From the NCBI GenBank assembly GCA_032718475.1, contig JAUCBJ010003413.1:1-42087 (forward strand): a stretch of 42,087 nt of DNA, written 5' to 3'. Position numbers and translations under genes: made by a program. Below the pieces are notes generated by a model that saw nothing but the letters and a program-made list of their open reading frames with translations, did not search any database and was not told where the DNA came from. Shown here in pieces: positions 23,691 to 34,350 of this stretch; position 1 is the first letter of the stretch, and the number at the start of each line of letters is the position of its first letter. The stretch is from Nemertoderma westbladi. Taxonomy: Eukaryota; Xenacoelomorpha; Nemertodermatida; Nemertodermatidae.

Positions 23691-26015
23691 CAATAATACG
23701 AGGAAATATGAAGTTTTCCAAATGGGTTAAGCCACATTTTGATCACTATTTCGGATAAAATGCTATATTTTAGCACAAAAAATTGAAAAATACTTTAATT
23801 TTTTTCCTAAATGTTTTCTTATAAAAACACAACAGTATCCGGATAATACAACAACGATCAAACAGGATGTTAAAAACTTTGACATCGATAATCTCTAATT
23901 GAACTGTTGTGGCTTAACAGTTAACACCCTTTTGCATAACACCGTCCATATATTGAATGTTCTCAAAATCTATATGATGTAATTTGTATAGCTGTATCTC
24001 ATTAATAATGTAGTGTGGTAAGTGTGCATCGGTTTATTTTTTTTCATTTTAAAACTGCACACACAGCGGTTTTTTGATATTTATAATATACAATGATTTA
24101 AGTATAAGTAGGCATACTGTGGTATATATGTTTATGATACTGAAGAGAGTAATAAATAATTGAAAACGTGTACTATGATGATTAATTTATTTATAATTCG
24201 AATCAACAGATATTACCTACAGTAGGTTATTAAATTAGGCCTTATTCACTATAATTATTGTAATATACACGAGTGGGGCCTTCGTGCAGCAAAAGCGGCA
24301 CCTGCAAGCATTATAATTTTGCTAGTTATATACTATATAGGCCTTTTCTAATCTTGGCTTCCGACTATTATGGTCTCCGACACACACACCCCCACCTAAC
24401 CCCACACATTACTCCAGTACTGCAGTAAGCCTACAGAGTAGAGTATTCAGTAAGTCTATTGTACCGGCACCCGTACCGGCACCGTTAGAAGAAGTGGTTG
24501 AAATACGAAGTTCCCGTCGCTTCCATCTGTTTCCGCCATTATCAGAACAAACAAAATTATTTAATGCTGAAAATGAAATAGGCCTATGTGCTATGTATTT
24601 TATTCCAAAATTGTATCATTACTCTACTCTATGCGGTTAGTATTAACAGCGAGTTGATATTTAGAACTTTACAACTTTTGAGGACATTACAGCATTGTAT
24701 TGGCCTGTACATTTAGTATTGTATTTGGTGTTATCCGTTAAGTAAATGTCCCCTTAGTGGACATTACTTAACGCCGTCATTGGTTACCACGTATACAATA
24801 GGTGGAAATTTGCCTGACAGCCAGATAGGCCTACTGCATTACCTACCGGTAGGCGGGGTATAGCTATTAATAACCAGTAGGGCCTACCTATATTATTATA
24901 ACATGGCTCCAAACGCCACCATAAATATAAGCTAACTTATTTATAACATAATTGATGTCATTTTTACATTTATAAATACAGCAACTAATTTAATTTGTGC
25001 AGTTTCTATCACTTATAATATATATACAATCATTTCGTAATGTTAAAATTTTGGAATAAAACTACATACATACTTGTTGCAAAGTACTTTACAGTGTTCT
25101 GATCCTCGTGGCTTTATTTTCACTCTCACCTGGATGCGTAGATGATTATTTTTAAACGATCTAACTGTTTTCGTCTGTTTTCCCTACATTCCAACTGTTT
25201 TCGCTTGCTTTCGCCTGTTTTCGCCTGTTTTCGACTGCTGTCACGATCTATAGTACTATCTACTATCCCACACACCCCCACCAACCCCCACCTACTCCCA
25301 CACACCCCCTTTTGCAAAACGGCCGTAGTATAATTATAACAGTTCACTGATGGCTCGCAGTTTTGACTCGCCCCACAATAGCATATTATGCAAAAAATAT
25401 AATATCACGGTATAGGCCTATACGGTAGCGTGTATAACTGTAGTCCTATTCAGGAATCATAATAAATAAATATATTATTTCCTATTATTAATTTAAATTA
25501 TTTTATAATTTGCTATCAGGTATCATTCGCCAATCAAAATAATGAGTATTTAATGTAGTTCATAATGGAAGTAAATTATCGACATTTTGGGTGTTATAGT
25601 TAGAGTCGCTTTTATCTTTACTTTTACAGTCATTAGCAATATCAAAAATAACATAACAGCTTCGATTTTGTCCTAGTCTTAACTGCATCTTATTTCGACT
25701 TTAATACTGTTTTTTAACGACAAAAGTTACCTCTAAATTTCTTTAACTATATTAAAAAGTACACACCTTGTGAATTTAACATTCTACAGTATGATTCTGA
25801 TAACATTTTACCATTAGGTACTGAACACAATTAATTAGTATTGACATTCAGTTGTTATATGGCACGCTGGGTGGCGCCACAACTTTAGATTACAACGTTT
25901 CACATTACGACTGCCATCATTAATTAATTGATAATTATCACATTATAACACAAATAATGTAAAAACGTTGAGGATTGTGTACAAATACTTCATCAATATG
26001 GCCAATAATCAAATC
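23691..26015. other. Gene-free stretch with small repeats
   Basis: No supported gene. It includes a near-perfect palindrome at 24736-24773, a short gttttcgcct tandem repeat at about 25164-25236, and C-rich cacacacccccac blocks near 24383 and 25269. A dispersed-repeat end, ctcgccccacaatag, lies at 25367-25381. Confidence 0.45.
24736..24773. repeat. Palindrome / hairpin
   Basis: The arms cgttaagtaaatgtcc and ggacattacttaacg pair with a single unpaired A around a spacer of about 7 bp. It may be two abutting transposon ends or a cruciform-forming site. No function is evident. Confidence 0.6.
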
Positions 26016-26585
26016 TACAGCCCCCCCCCCCCCCCCCCATCAAAATGGGACACTTCCCCCGGACACTTCCCACCTATATTTCCCCCGGACACTTCCCACC
26101 TAGATACTTCCCCCCGGACACTTCCCACCCAGATACTTCCCCCGGACACTTCCCACCTAGATACTTCCCCCCGGACACTTCCCCCCCAATTAAAATGTTA
26201 AAATTAATCAAAATGCATCAAAGCAATAAACAAAAGTTAATCTATCTTAGAAGATAATATTCTAAAATGGTTACAGGACAAGTTGAATCCAGACAAGTTT
26301 TTTCAAAATTATAAAAGAAACTTTTTTATAGTCAAATTTTGTTTGTTTTTTCTTTTTATTGGGGGCTGCCGCCCCCAATTCTGAGCTAAGAAAGAAAAAT
26401 TGGATACAACTTGTCTTGATACACACGGTCCGTTTACCTTAGAAAATGAAAAATAAAAAAGTGCCAAATTAACAACAGTCGGGGGGGAAGTGTCTGGGGG
26501 GAAGTGTCATACTTGGACGGGGGGAACAGTCCGGGGGGAAGTGTCCGGTGGGGGGGGGGGGGGGGGAGTGCCCGGACACCGTAGG
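26016..26585. mobile_element. Foldback element with C-rich repeated arms
   Basis: The left arm is 18 C (26021-26038) followed by about five copies of a unit of roughly 29 bp with ccccggacacttcccacct. The right arm (26480-26580) is the reverse complement in kind: ggggggaagtgtcc repeats and 17 G (26550-26566). Between them sit further nested inverted pairs (ggacaagttgaatcc at about 26277 against ttggatacaacttgtc at about 26399) and a hairpin, attgggggc/gcccccaat, at 26358-26379. This nested symmetry is typical of foldback transposons. I found no target duplication. Confidence 0.6.
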
Positions 26586-26809
26586 CCTACTTAATATACA
26601 CACAAGGAATGAAAACTACTACTGTACGTACATAACCTTCACCAATTATAATTGCACATTTCTTCCCCAGGCCGTTGGCTCCAGTACACAATCATCTATC
26701 TTACCGAATATACTATGCATTGTTTGCTCACATCCTATTTGCATAGTTAAAGCATTCCTCTCTCACTAATTATCAGTCACGCAATATTATTTCCAGGATT
26801 ATTGCTCTT

Positions 26810-27020
26810 CTATTGTGGGGCGAGCCACGAAAGTAGGGCGAGCTTAGCATACGGGTACCACGAACACAATCGGTGTGTCTGTCTTTTTGTTGTTCTGTCG
26901 TTCAGTTGTGTTCAATTTTAAACGTTAATAACTCCGCCAAATATCAATAAAATCTATCCAAACTTGGTACACATGTAGTCTGGCAAAAGTTTAGAAATGT
27001 TCCAAGTTTAATTTGCGTAT
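26810..27020 (+). repeat. Dispersed repeat copy (gtggggcgagccacgaa family)
   Basis: This stretch starts with tgtggggcgagccac and contains aacttggtacacatgtagtc followed by aaaagttta. A diverged relative lies at about 29755-29950 (aaacttgtaacacatgtagt). The dispersion suggests an old transposable element family. No coding capacity. Confidence 0.5.
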
Positions 27021-28710
27021 GGCCTTCGAGAAGCTAAGATAATAGCAGTTAATTAATTAAATTAAAATTAATTAAGTTGGTTAGCGTAAAAACAGCATTT
27101 CCAACATGACTTTTGATGGAAATTAATTATTTTATAGCATAAGATATAAATAATTATACTTAAAAATTATACAGCTGAAATCCCCATACCCCATTCCATT
27201 ATAGTTTTTAATTAGTTCAAGGGATTTTCTTTAAGAAATGTGTTTTTAATTGATCTAAACGTAATTAAGTTATTAAAATACCCCGTGATACCCCCCGTGC
27301 GTATGCGATATTTAATTATTTTTGCTAGAAATTTGTGCTGTTTGTATAAAATTGTGAATCGCTACCACTTCTATTTTGTGTTATATAAAAAATAAATATA
27401 ACATATTACTTTTAAAACATAAATTTCCTGATAATACCTGCCTTTTATCAATCCTGTGTGCGCTTTTGATTTGGCGTGGTGCAGATTAAGAGGGATGTTG
27501 TAGGGTGGGGGGGGGGGGGGGGGGGGGCTTTATTTCCCTCTCTGATTTACTGGTGTTTGGTTAAATTTCTTAAATACCGAGTTTGTGATATAAGTGGAAT
27601 CGCTCAATATTAATCTGTATCTCATATTATCTAACTAAGCCTCGTGCTGCGCGAAGGCGCCACGAACGTGTTAACCAAGTTGCTGATATTTCCAAATTGA
27701 ACATTTTTTTTAAATTTAACGTTAATATTATGAATATTCAATTTCAGTGCGCTTTAGAGCGCCTATATCAATTCCGAAATTATTATTAACCGATTTCCGG
27801 TGATAAATTTGTTAAGTTCCTAGAAATAATTGAAACAATTCCTTCGGATTGTTCGTAAAACAATCCGGATGGTATGACCTAGGTATAAACAATAAAAATC
27901 ATAAGCAATCGGTCGAGATAATCAAATAATAGTGTGAACATATAAAAATAGGTTTCCAATTAAAATGGGTTATCTAATTACATGATTGCATAATTAAAAG
28001 ATGCACCGAAAGTGATCAGGAGACGCAGACATCTGGATTAAAATCAACCTCAGATCATCATAATTTAATTATTAATCAGAGTAGATTAAGGCTGAGTCCT
28101 TAAAAACGAAGCACAATGATAAACGAAGCACTAGAATCACCAGCTTGTGGATTCGAAAAATATTGAGGGCATGAAATATTTTTAGCTCCAAAGGTCAGTA
28201 TTAGTGGTGGGAATGAAAATTTGGAGTCTGTAAATTAAAGTATAAATTGTTGGATTGGATAGTGTCCCGAGTAACATATGATAATAACGGGTGTATTATT
28301 AATAGTTTTTGAGGGAATGTTATATTAATTTTAGCTTGTCAGTGTCGCTTGTTGCCAGACGTACTGATGTTTTTTGGTTGTATTAATTTTCTATCAGATG
28401 AAATACACAGGGGGTTTGATAAAATGTCAATGATGACGTCATTCTGTAAAACAAGTTCTCGATTTTTAATGTAATTATAGAACCCAGACAGTTTCTGATG
28501 TCTTTATCAACATAGACTCCACCCAACCGCAAAAAGGCTATTACAGTACTACAGTAACTAAGTTGAGGAGGGATACAGATCTATTAATAGCCTCAGGTTA
28601 AATGTAAAACTTACCTGTCAGAAAGTAACTTTTATATTGTGTAATTATTTTGAATTTAATTAATATTATACCAGATCACTATTTTGGGTGGAAAAACTAA
28701 AGACTTTTGC
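27021..28710. other. Gene-free AT-rich stretch
   Basis: No supported gene. It contains a 21-bp poly(G) run at 27507-27527 and a short GC-rich word cluster near 27641-27670 (cgtgctgcgcgaaggcgcc). The rest appears plain. Confidence 0.4.
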
Positions 28711-29008
28711 TTATGGGCCCGTGCTCCACTGGTAAGTCGCATGTCATATGTTGTAAGTGTCAAGTCGAAATAAATCAGGGAACACATTGGTTTCAAGGGA
28801 CCGTCTCCACTGGTAAGTCATAAATCATGAGTAGAAAGTGATTTTGTCACATGTTTCATATTTTGACTTCGACTTATACCAGCCTGGAAGTCTGTGATTG
28901 GATACTTTGTGTATATATGTGTATGAAATATTGAAATGTGAGACGAATCCTATATTTTTTAACAAAATACTTACTTATTTAAAACTTACCAGTGGAGCAC
29001 GGGCATAA
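28711..29008. mobile_element. MITE-like inverted-repeat element, about 298 bp
   Basis: The left end ttatgggcccgtgctccact (28711-28730, continuing ggtaagt) is matched in reverse complement at 28984-29008 with one 2-bp indel. The sub-terminal word ctccactggtaagtc is repeated directly at 28724-28738 and 28806-28820. No transposase. I see no clean target duplication, so the superfamily is open. Confidence 0.6.
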
Positions 29009-30691
29009 TGAAGGAACCAGACGTGTTGGAATATTTCGGGCCATGAGAGGCGTGCTATCAACTTTGGTAATCATGAGCGATTGCATTACTGTAGGGGCGG
29101 GAAGAACCCTCATGGAAATCGAGTTAAGGGGTAATTGAAAAGGAGAAAGAAAGAGGAACAAACAGAAATAGAATTCACCTTTTTATATTATGTTACTTTA
29201 CTTTTAACATAATTTATTTACGATACTACTGTATGAGCATGAGTAATCCACATCATCCTTAAATGTACTTTTTACAAGTATGTTTATTCGGTTAACATAG
29301 CGAAACTTACAGTGTTGGCCCTTAATAATATTAATATGCTTATTTTGGATATTAATTTTTTAGGAACCACAAAAAAAAAAGTAATATTGAAATCAGAATA
29401 ATCATTAATTTCCACATAAAAAAAAAGCGTAATAAACCTGACCTGAACTGCGAAACAAACGTGGGTTTAGATGGTGAATCATTTACTGTTACATAAATCT
29501 TATTATTTTTGTCTGCGCTTTTCACCGCAGCTGCTGCAAATTGTTTTCTTATTTCTTTCCAAACCAAACCACGCCCACGTGTCGCCGAAATGGAACAATG
29601 ACACTACACTGAGCGTTAAATCATCAGCCAAACTAACGAAAATCTCCTGTAGGTACTCTCGATTATATTTCAGCTGTGTTCTGTTCTCAAATAATCCAGT
29701 AGATGGCATCTCGTATTCATACATATTAAATTTCTAATTAGAAATATCAAGAACTCTCAGTGAGGCGAGCCGAGCCGAGCCGCGGCTACCGCCGACCGCC
29801 CTTTCACAGGTCTGTCCGTCGGACGGTATGTCAGTTGGTCTGTCGGCTAATGTTTGAAAGTCAATAACTAAGTCAATCTTTGATGAAATTAAACCAAACT
29901 TGTAACACATGTAGTCACTGAAAAGTTTAAAATAGTTCAAAGTTTATACCCCTAATTGATGTGTGTGTTCCTCATTAATGTTTGTGTTTCTGATTGATGT
30001 GTGTGTTCCTCATTAATGTTTGTGTTCCTGATTAATGTTCGTGGAATGAGGGAGGTGGAAATAGATATGATTCAAACTTCATTCGGTTGGGTTCGGTTGG
30101 GGGCGTCACTGAATTACGACACTATATTATTCCGGGACATTATTATAATAAAAAAAAGTATAAAGTGATAGATGAACATGTGAGACGCGAAACAGCGGGG
30201 GCAACCCGAAGGATCCTCCCTCTCGGCTGTTACCTATAAGGCAGATTCATGAAAATGAGTGTTTAAAGTTACAATTCAAACCTTCCCGATATTTTGGATA
30301 ATACCATTTTTATTGTTCAACAATAATTTTGTCAAAAATAAATGAAATGCAACGAAATTTTTCATCCTTGCTAAAATATAACAAATAAAATAACATTTTA
30401 GCAATTTTATTTATATACAGTAGGCCTACACCGTGAGAGCGTATGCTTGTCAAAAATCAGATTATAGCTCTTGTTTTGGTTAACTCGAGTTTGAGAAAAG
30501 ATAGGAGAAAATGGCTTGCTGATTTGAAATTTCCATTAAATTCTAATTTGTATTACAATTTCCAAAATAGGGTGCATATAGGGTGCATATACTGTAAGCA
30601 TATACTTTTTATACGCACGATAATACATACGGCTGGATGGAACGTGGACCTTCAAACACGAAATTCGTACACCATCTATCTGTCTATATCA
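29009..30691. other. Stretch with dispersed-repeat remnants and no supported gene
   Basis: It contains the second copy of the acacatgtagt repeat (about 29755-29950, with a gagccgagccgagccgc block at its left) and a degenerate attaatgtttgtgttcctg tandem repeat at about 29950-30040. No convincing coding frame. Confidence 0.45.
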
Positions 30692-30700
30692 ATCAATAAC

Positions 30701-31091
30701 GGGTGAGTACAAAACAAAGACTAAAGACCCAAAAACTAAAGACCTGTACAAAACACATGTGTTGTTAACTTTTGTTTATTGTTTTGGTTCCCCCAACACG
30801 CCTCTGTATCACTCCTTTACTAATAACCTGCTCCTTTAAATGGCAATGGGACCTAACGCTCTTTGGGACCTAAAGCTCTTTCCGACCTAACGCGACTTTA
30901 CCTCTTTGTATTGTACAGGTGCCAAAGAGCGTTAGGTCCCATTGCAATTTAAAGGATCAGGTTAGTAAAGGATCAGGTTACAGAGGCGTGTTGGGGGAAC
31001 CAAAACAATAAACGAAAGTTAACACATGTTACAAGATTATGCAGGTCTTTATAATTGGGTCTTGGGTCTTTGTTTTGTACGCTACGCACCC
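30701..31091. mobile_element. Foldback MITE with 9-bp target duplication (Mutator-like?)
   Basis: The 391-bp element begins gggtgagtacaaaacaaag and ends with the complement of gggtgcgtagcgtacaaaac. The inverted arms cover most of it and include gtttattgttttggtt with cccccaacacgcctctgt and tgggacctaacgctcttt. A perfect 9-bp direct repeat, atcaataac, flanks it (30692-30700 and 31092-31100). Long inverted repeats with 9-bp duplications are typical of Mutator-like elements. Some other superfamilies give 8-9 bp, so the class is inferred. It has no transposase. Confidence 0.8.
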
Positions 31092-31247
31092 ATCAATAAC
31101 TGCAATACTACCTACCGGTACATAATATCTAACTCCAGGTCAGTGAAATGAAAAATATTTAGGCCTGAAAAAAACGTTAAAATTGAAACTCAAACCAAGT
31201 ACCGGTGAAGTCAGGAAGTAGTAACTCGAGACTGCACCCATCTCATC

Positions 31248-31782
31248 TATGGATAGACCGAATTTAAAATTTTGTCGAACCGGAACCGAACCGAATTTGA
31301 AAAAAAATTCGGCAAATTCGGTACCGAATATTGAAAGATTTGACACAATTTTAACAATTGATAATTTTAATTTTAAATGTAAAAAATTTATCAAAAAATT
31401 TAGTTTTTACTAAAAGAAAGGAGGAAAATCGGCTACGGTACTACTGTCTTGACTAGTATGTACTGTATGGGGCCGAACCGAACCGAACCGAAGCAGGGCC
31501 AACTTCGGGCCGAACCGAACCGAATCTGAACCGAAGTTCAGAAAGTTAGCAAGTTATGGTCATAAATTCGTATTTACGTCACTATACCATATACTGGCTG
31601 ACTGGCAGTGGCAGTGGCAGACTGGTAGGCCCTACCTATTTCAGTATTTGGTCTGCGGACTTAGCGAGAAAGCTATGATTAATTAAAAAAAATTCAAATT
31701 TTAAAATTCGGCCGGAACCGAATATGCCATATTCGGCAAAATTCGGTACCGGTACCGAACCGAATAATTCGGTCGATCCCTA
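31248..31782. mobile_element. hAT-type MITE with 8-bp target duplication
   Basis: The 535-bp element has ends tatggatagaccgaat and the complement of tagggatcgaccgaat (14 of 16 identical). It is flanked by a perfect 8-bp repeat, atctcatc (31240-31247 and 31783-31790). The interior is full of accgaaccgaa and its complement ttcggt, a pattern that makes it strongly self-complementary. The 8-bp duplication supports hAT. It has no transposase and ends 142 bp before the muskelin ATG, so it lies in the gene's presumed promoter or 5' region. Confidence 0.85.
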
Positions 31783-31819
31783 ATCTCATCGACAAACGGT
31801 GAAAGGGATGAACTTAAAT

Positions 31820-31841
31820 ACCTGTTTGTTTTTGTTATTAG
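31820..31841 (+). promoter_or_regulatory. Candidate 3' splice site in the muskelin 5' UTR
   Basis: A T-rich run ending in tttgttattag (31831-31841) makes a good splice acceptor 83 bp before the ATG. If used, the coding region would be one exon preceded by an untranslated exon further upstream. This is inferred from sequence pattern only. Confidence 0.3.
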
Positions 31842-31924
31842 TCTGGTTGGTACGGGATACGGGAACACACCTTGTTGGTAACTCGTCGCCGCTGACCATG
31901 ACTTTAACTCACTTCTGTTAACTC

Positions 31925-34243
31925 ATGTATATTGTAATGGATCGTTCTGTGATCGAATATTCTATCCACAAGGTGAGCAGTTGCATGCTTGACTATCCTC
32001 CGCACAATGTTCTAGTAGACAACCCTAAAGATCATTCTAGTAGATGGGCTTCAGCCACTAATATTGGACCCCAGTATCTCGTACTGAAGCTAAACGGTCT
32101 GGCTGTCGTGAAAAGCGTTACGTTTGGTAAATACGAAAAGAGTCACGTGTGTAACTTGAAAAGGTTTAAAATCTACGGATCGGTACTTGGAGATTCGTGG
32201 ATATTGTTGCTGCAGGCCGGACTAAACAACGACAGTAAACCGGAGACATTCAACCTTAAGTACAAATTCAATGACAAAGAGTTCCCTTTCCAGTATATTA
32301 AAATTAAACCATTATTGTCTTGGGGACTTCATTTTAGTTTCAGTATTTGGTTCTTAGAATTTAAAGGCGTGTTTGAATCGACATATGTAAATAGTGCCTT
32401 AGAGAGTTATAATACACATTACCATTCGTAGGCTACTAGAATTTGTTTAAAATTTTTGAGGGATAATAATTATTTGGAGGCCTTTTCAGCTTTACAAAGA
32501 GAGAGTGAAGTTACCTTAGAACATCCTATTCTCTCCGAGTTATATAAAGATACTGTAATCGATGGTTTATATTCCGAAGTTGAGAGGAAGTTGTCTCTCT
32601 GTGCCGACGATGGGTTGTTTAATGGGGCAGTGAACGCGGCGGAGTGCCGAGTGAACTTCCGTAGACTAGGGCAGACAACTCGCCCGGGCGTCCGTGATTG
32701 GCACAAGGGTCAACCCCCGTACCCGGGCGCCCGGGGTGGGCACCAGGTGGTGTTGAGTTCCGATACCCAGCGGATCTATCTGTACGGGGGTTGGAGCGGC
32801 AACGCTGAGTTGGACGATCTGTGGGCGTACGGTATCGGTGCCCGGGAGTGGGCGTTACTGACGCCCAGTACCGCGGAGCTGGGCGGACCGGGGCCGCGCT
32901 CCTGCCATAAAATGTGTCTCGACGAGGTCAACCATCGCATCTTTATGCTCGGCAGATTTGTCGACTCCTCGGCTCGAAGCGACGCGCTCCGCAGCGATTT
33001 CTGGGTTTACAGCATCCCGGAGGACCGATGGATGCTCCTGGACCCAGACACCGCGGCCTGCGGGGGACCGCAGCTGGTGTTCGACCACCAGATGTGCTAC
33101 GATTCCCGGACGCAGATTCTCTACGTGTTCGGGGGTAAGTTGGTCGCCCGGAGGGATAACGCGTCGGTGTTCAGCGGGTTGTTCCGTTACGACTGCGCGT
33201 CGGGGACGTGGACTCGATTGCTAAGCGACGGGGAGGGCGGGTTGGCGTCCCGGACGGGTCATTGTATGTTGTATGAGGCGGAAACCCAGCAGCTCTACGT
33301 GCTGGGAGGGCAGCGCGGGAAGGAGACGACCAACGACTTCCTAAGGTACTCCGTAACATCGCGGAAACTCGAGGTCTTACTCAGCGGGTCCGACTCGGAC
33401 GAACCCATCGTGGGTTACCTCGTGCACGGCGGGTGCACCCATCGGGGTTGTCTGGATCCCGGTAAACGGGAGATCGTTATTTATTCCGGGTTGAAACGCG
33501 ATGGAAGTCGGAATAAGATCGACGAGAATTCCATTTGGGTTTACAGAATCGAGACGAATCGATGGAGTCGTGTGTTTAGTACGTCGAGTACACACCCTTC
33601 GGGTTCAACTACACACCCATCGGGTTCAAGTACACACCCATCGGGTTCAAGTACACACCCATCGGGTTCAAGTACACACCCATCGGGTTCAAGTACACAC
33701 CCATCGGGTTCAAGTACACACCCATCGGGTTCAAGTACACACGCAACGGGTACAAGTACACACCCGTTAGACACTCACCCGGCCCCCCGCTTCGCCCACC
33801 AGTTCGTTTTCGACCCATCAACCCGAACACACTACCTATTCGGCGGAAACCCGGGAACCCAACAGCGTCTGGACTCAAGACTCAACGACTTTTGGGAGTT
33901 GAACCTGATTGAACCCGGTGTTAACGAGTTGGTAAACCGGTGCAAGTATCTCGTGCGTAAAACTAAATACAAAGAACTTATCCTCCAAGGAGAAACTGTA
34001 GAAGCTCTGAACTTCTTACAGAATAACATTTCTACTGTAGTTGATCCGGATGACACACGGATAGTTGATGACTTTGGTACTTTGGCTTCCTTAGCATTCG
34101 CCTCTCCAACACAACTCCCATCCTCTTTCATAAAACCTTTACGATTACAGTTGTTTCACAGTCTAATGGAATATTTCCCAAATGATATGACCGAGCCGGA
34201 TTTTAGTTTAATTAATTTACTACAAAGTCATTTACCTTATTAA
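31925..34243 (+). CDS. MKLN1: Muskelin homologue, intronless, one in-frame TAG
   Basis: Muskelin is a cytoplasmic kelch-repeat protein, known in animals as a subunit of the CTLH/GID ubiquitin ligase and a factor in cell spreading and trafficking. ATG 31925 follows an in-frame TAA (31919-31921), and 772 codons run to TAA 34241. Residues about 10-155 form the discoidin-like domain (LVDNPKDHSSRW, FGKYEKSHVCNLK, PLLSWG). LisH/CTLH follows at about 170-240 (CLKFLRDNNYLEAF, LEHPILSEL). Kelch repeats cover about 270-640 (GGHQ, YLYGGW, SCHKMC, FDHQMC, YVFGG, YVLGGQ, PRFAHQ, YLFGGNPG), then the C-terminal region. It aligns with vertebrate muskelin (735 aa, from memory) without gaps that would need introns. 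Codon 169 is TAG where vertebrates have Glu. No ATG follows for about 150 codons, so the second half is not a separate gene. No poly(A) tail or target duplication is visible. Confidence 0.92.
32429..32431 (+). other. In-frame TAG stop inside the muskelin gene
   Basis: TAG separates residue 168 from the LisH motif, with the frame and alignment length intact on both sides. One G-to-T change in GAG would produce it. Removing an intron around it would delete residues that align one-for-one with vertebrate muskelin, so splicing does not explain it. The next bases are GCT, not the CTA that favours readthrough. Confidence 0.9.
33587..33775 (+). repeat. 21-bp in-frame coding minisatellite in a kelch loop
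   Basis: Eight 21-bp units plus a partial ninth encode THPSGSS-type heptads (last full unit THATGTS) between the fifth and sixth kelch blades, where vertebrate muskelin has a short polar loop. Six consecutive units are almost identical (acacacccatcgggttcaag), so expansion is recent. The period of 21 keeps the frame. Confidence 0.95.
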
Positions 34244-34244
34244 A
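34239..34244 (+). promoter_or_regulatory. ATTAAA overlapping the muskelin stop
   Basis: ATTAAA, a common variant polyadenylation signal, overlaps the stop codon. I see no AATAAA between the stop and the satellite, so a longer transcript would have to cross the array. The site's use is unproven. Confidence 0.2.
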
Positions 34245-34350
34245 TAATTATGCAAAATGTGCTGCCGTTTGTAATGCAGACAGTAGTTTAGTTTTATAAT
34301 AATTCTTATTGATTTCTCAAATTGCTTTCTTTAAATATTTGGTCGGAGCG

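Noticed and set aside
31140-31394. A minus-strand 84-codon frame
   Set aside because: Most of it lies in the accgaa-rich hAT MITE and adjoining AT-rich DNA. It has no domain or codon signal.
32386-32440. An intron that would remove the TAG from muskelin
   Set aside because: A GT (32387) and AG sites exist near the stop, but removing that piece would delete residues that align one-for-one in length with vertebrate muskelin.
33541-33878. Minus-strand frames in the muskelin repeat
   Set aside because: They are antisense shadows of the 21-bp coding minisatellite, kept open by its period of 21.
32456-34243. A separate 595-codon kelch gene
   Set aside because: It opens with TTG, not ATG, has no methionine for about 150 codons, and continues the LisH motif whose first residues lie between the TAG and this point.
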